Shown here one piece after another: positions 5,306 to 6,194 of a stretch of 6,194 nucleotides of DNA. The translations under genes were made by a program, and so were the position numbers. The notes beneath the pieces were generated by a model. It was not told the origin of the DNA. It saw only the letters and a list, made by a program, of their open reading frames with translations, and did no database searches. The DNA lies in NCBI GenBank assembly GCA_003486665.1, contig DNGF01000252.1:1-6194 (forward strand). The letters are read 5' to 3'. Source of the stretch: Oscillospiraceae bacterium. GTDB lineage: Bacteria; Bacillota; Clostridia; Oscillospirales; Acutalibacteraceae. How positions within the stretch are numbered: position 1 is the first letter of the stretch; each line of letters begins with the position of its first letter.

Positions 5306-6194
5306 ATGAAACACAGGGAAGTTTTTGGCGAGGCAAGATGGCTCAGTCCGCGCGGCTCGCTCGATGCGGCATTGTTCCGTTCCGAGATACAGATAAAAAA
5401 AGAAGTAAATAAAGCACAAATAACCATTTGCGGGTTGGGCTGGTTTATTCTCTATATTAACGGAGAGCGTGTCGGAACAGATGAATTTGTGCCGGCTTAT
5501 TCGGATTATCACGATCGCCCCGATATGGATTTGGTCTATCCGCTTAATGATGAATGGTCGCACCGCATATATGTAATGAAATATGACGTTACAAAATACC
5601 TTATTGAGGGGAAAAATGTTCTCGGTATAATGCTCGGCGGAGGATATTACCATCAGCTTGAAAGAAAAGCCGAGGGAAACATGAACTACGGTGAGATTAA
5701 GCTCTGTTATAGACTGGAAGCCGACGGTGAAGTTTTTTGCTCGAACAAAAAAGATGCAGTCTGCTCTTCGGGATTCTTTAAAAGATCGAATCTTTTTCAT
5801 GGCGAAACGCTCGATTTTACGGGCTTTGACCGTGGATGGAATACTGCCGGAGGGACGCTTATCGGAGCTGAAATGCCTCTTGAGGTCGTTCCGCCGAGGA
5901 GCGAATTTTATTTTCAGAATTGCCCTGCGGACAGGGTGGCTGAAACGCTCAAGCCGAAGCTTGTCAAGGATTTCGGAGAGTATTCGGTATATTGCGTAGA
6001 GCGTAATATTACAGGTTATCCGGTTGTGATGTGTGATAAAGCAGGAGAAACCGTTGTCATGGAGTGCGCGGAAAATATAAACGATGATCTGACTTTGAAT
6101 AATTGGTCTGTTGGGTTTAATGAGCAGCGTCAGATTGAAAAATTTATCACGGATAATGTAAAAATATATCACCCGTATTTCTGCTGGTTCGGCT
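5306..6194 (+). CDS. Alpha-L-rhamnosidase, GH78 family, N-terminal part (cut by window)
   Basis: This is the first 296 codons of a gene open to the right edge. The ATG at 5306 has GAGG 10 bases upstream. Residues 38-68 (ITICGLGWFILYINGERVG and following) match the N-terminal beta-sandwich of bacterial alpha-rhamnosidases. Further matches are YDVTKYLIEGKNVLGIMLGGGYY (93-115) and, in the next beta domain, YCVERNITGYPVV (229-241). The YHPYFCWFG at the very edge corresponds to the conserved YHPxFxxHGF stretch before the catalytic (alpha/alpha)6 barrel, which would lie beyond the window with its Glu residues. These enzymes release terminal alpha-L-rhamnose from plant or bacterial glycans and glycosides by an inverting mechanism. 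No signal peptide is present, so cytoplasmic action on imported oligosaccharides or glycosides is likely. Specificity within GH78 cannot be judged without the catalytic domain. Confidence 0.88.
   Translation, partial: MKHREVFGEARWLSPRGSLDAALFRSEIQIKKEVNKAQITICGLGWFILYINGERVGTDEFVPAYSDYHDRPDMDLVYPLNDEWSHRIYVMKYDVTKYLIEGKNVLGIMLGGGYYHQLERKAEGNMNYGEIKLCYRLEADGEVFCSNKKDAVCSSGFFKRSNLFHGETLDFTGFDRGWNTAGGTLIGAEMPLEVVPPRSEFYFQNCPADRVAETLKPKLVKDFGEYSVYCVERNITGYPVVMCDKAGETVVMECAENINDDLTLNNWSVGFNEQRQIEKFITDNVKIYHPYFCWFG

Noticed and set aside
5285..6172. Open frame of 295 codons on the minus strand
   Set aside because: It lies antisense to the well-supported GH78 gene in a mirrored frame, begins without a ribosome-binding site, and its predicted protein has no recognisable motif. 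It is a by-product of the codon use of the real gene.

Overview
The window looks like chromosomal DNA from a low-to-mid GC anaerobic Firmicute, most likely a gut-type Clostridia/Oscillospiraceae relative. This is inferred from strong AGGAGG ribosome-binding sites, sigma-A style promoters, a clostridial-type Ogg, a Cys-rich lipoprotein, and a GH78-family gene. No phage, insertion sequence, CRISPR array, tRNA or rRNA is visible.

Layout. Left block, minus strand: an 8-oxoguanine DNA glycosylase gene (988-1806) is followed after 17 bases by the 5' part of an ABC exporter gene (970 down to the left edge), probably one operon. Centre (1807-2221): a 415-base non-coding stretch. It holds a TTTGTAAC/GTTACAAA palindrome, a very AT-rich segment bounded by two inverted CTTGACAAG sites that double as outward-facing -35 boxes, and a dense cluster of DnaA-box-like 9-mers (2022-2158) that includes one perfect TTATCCACA. 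This is the most interesting part. It looks like a chromosomal replication origin or another DnaA-binding control locus, and no dnaA, dnaN or rpmH is visible beside it.

Right of the centre is a small plus-strand gene for a C-terminally anchored membrane protein of unknown function (2222-2533). A terminator follows whose end overlaps the stop of the convergent endonuclease III gene nth (2599-3228, minus). Two base-excision-repair glycosylases, Ogg (oxidised purines) and Nth (oxidised pyrimidines), therefore bracket the DnaA-box region.

Right block, plus strand: a well-formed promoter drives a 604-residue lipoprotein (3415-5229) built of a 13-residue tandem repeat module followed by seven ~60-residue repeats, probably a seven-bladed beta-propeller. 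After a 76-base gap with two small hairpins comes the 5' portion of a GH78-type alpha-L-rhamnosidase gene (5306 to the right edge) without a signal peptide. Both edge genes are cut by the window, not visibly broken.
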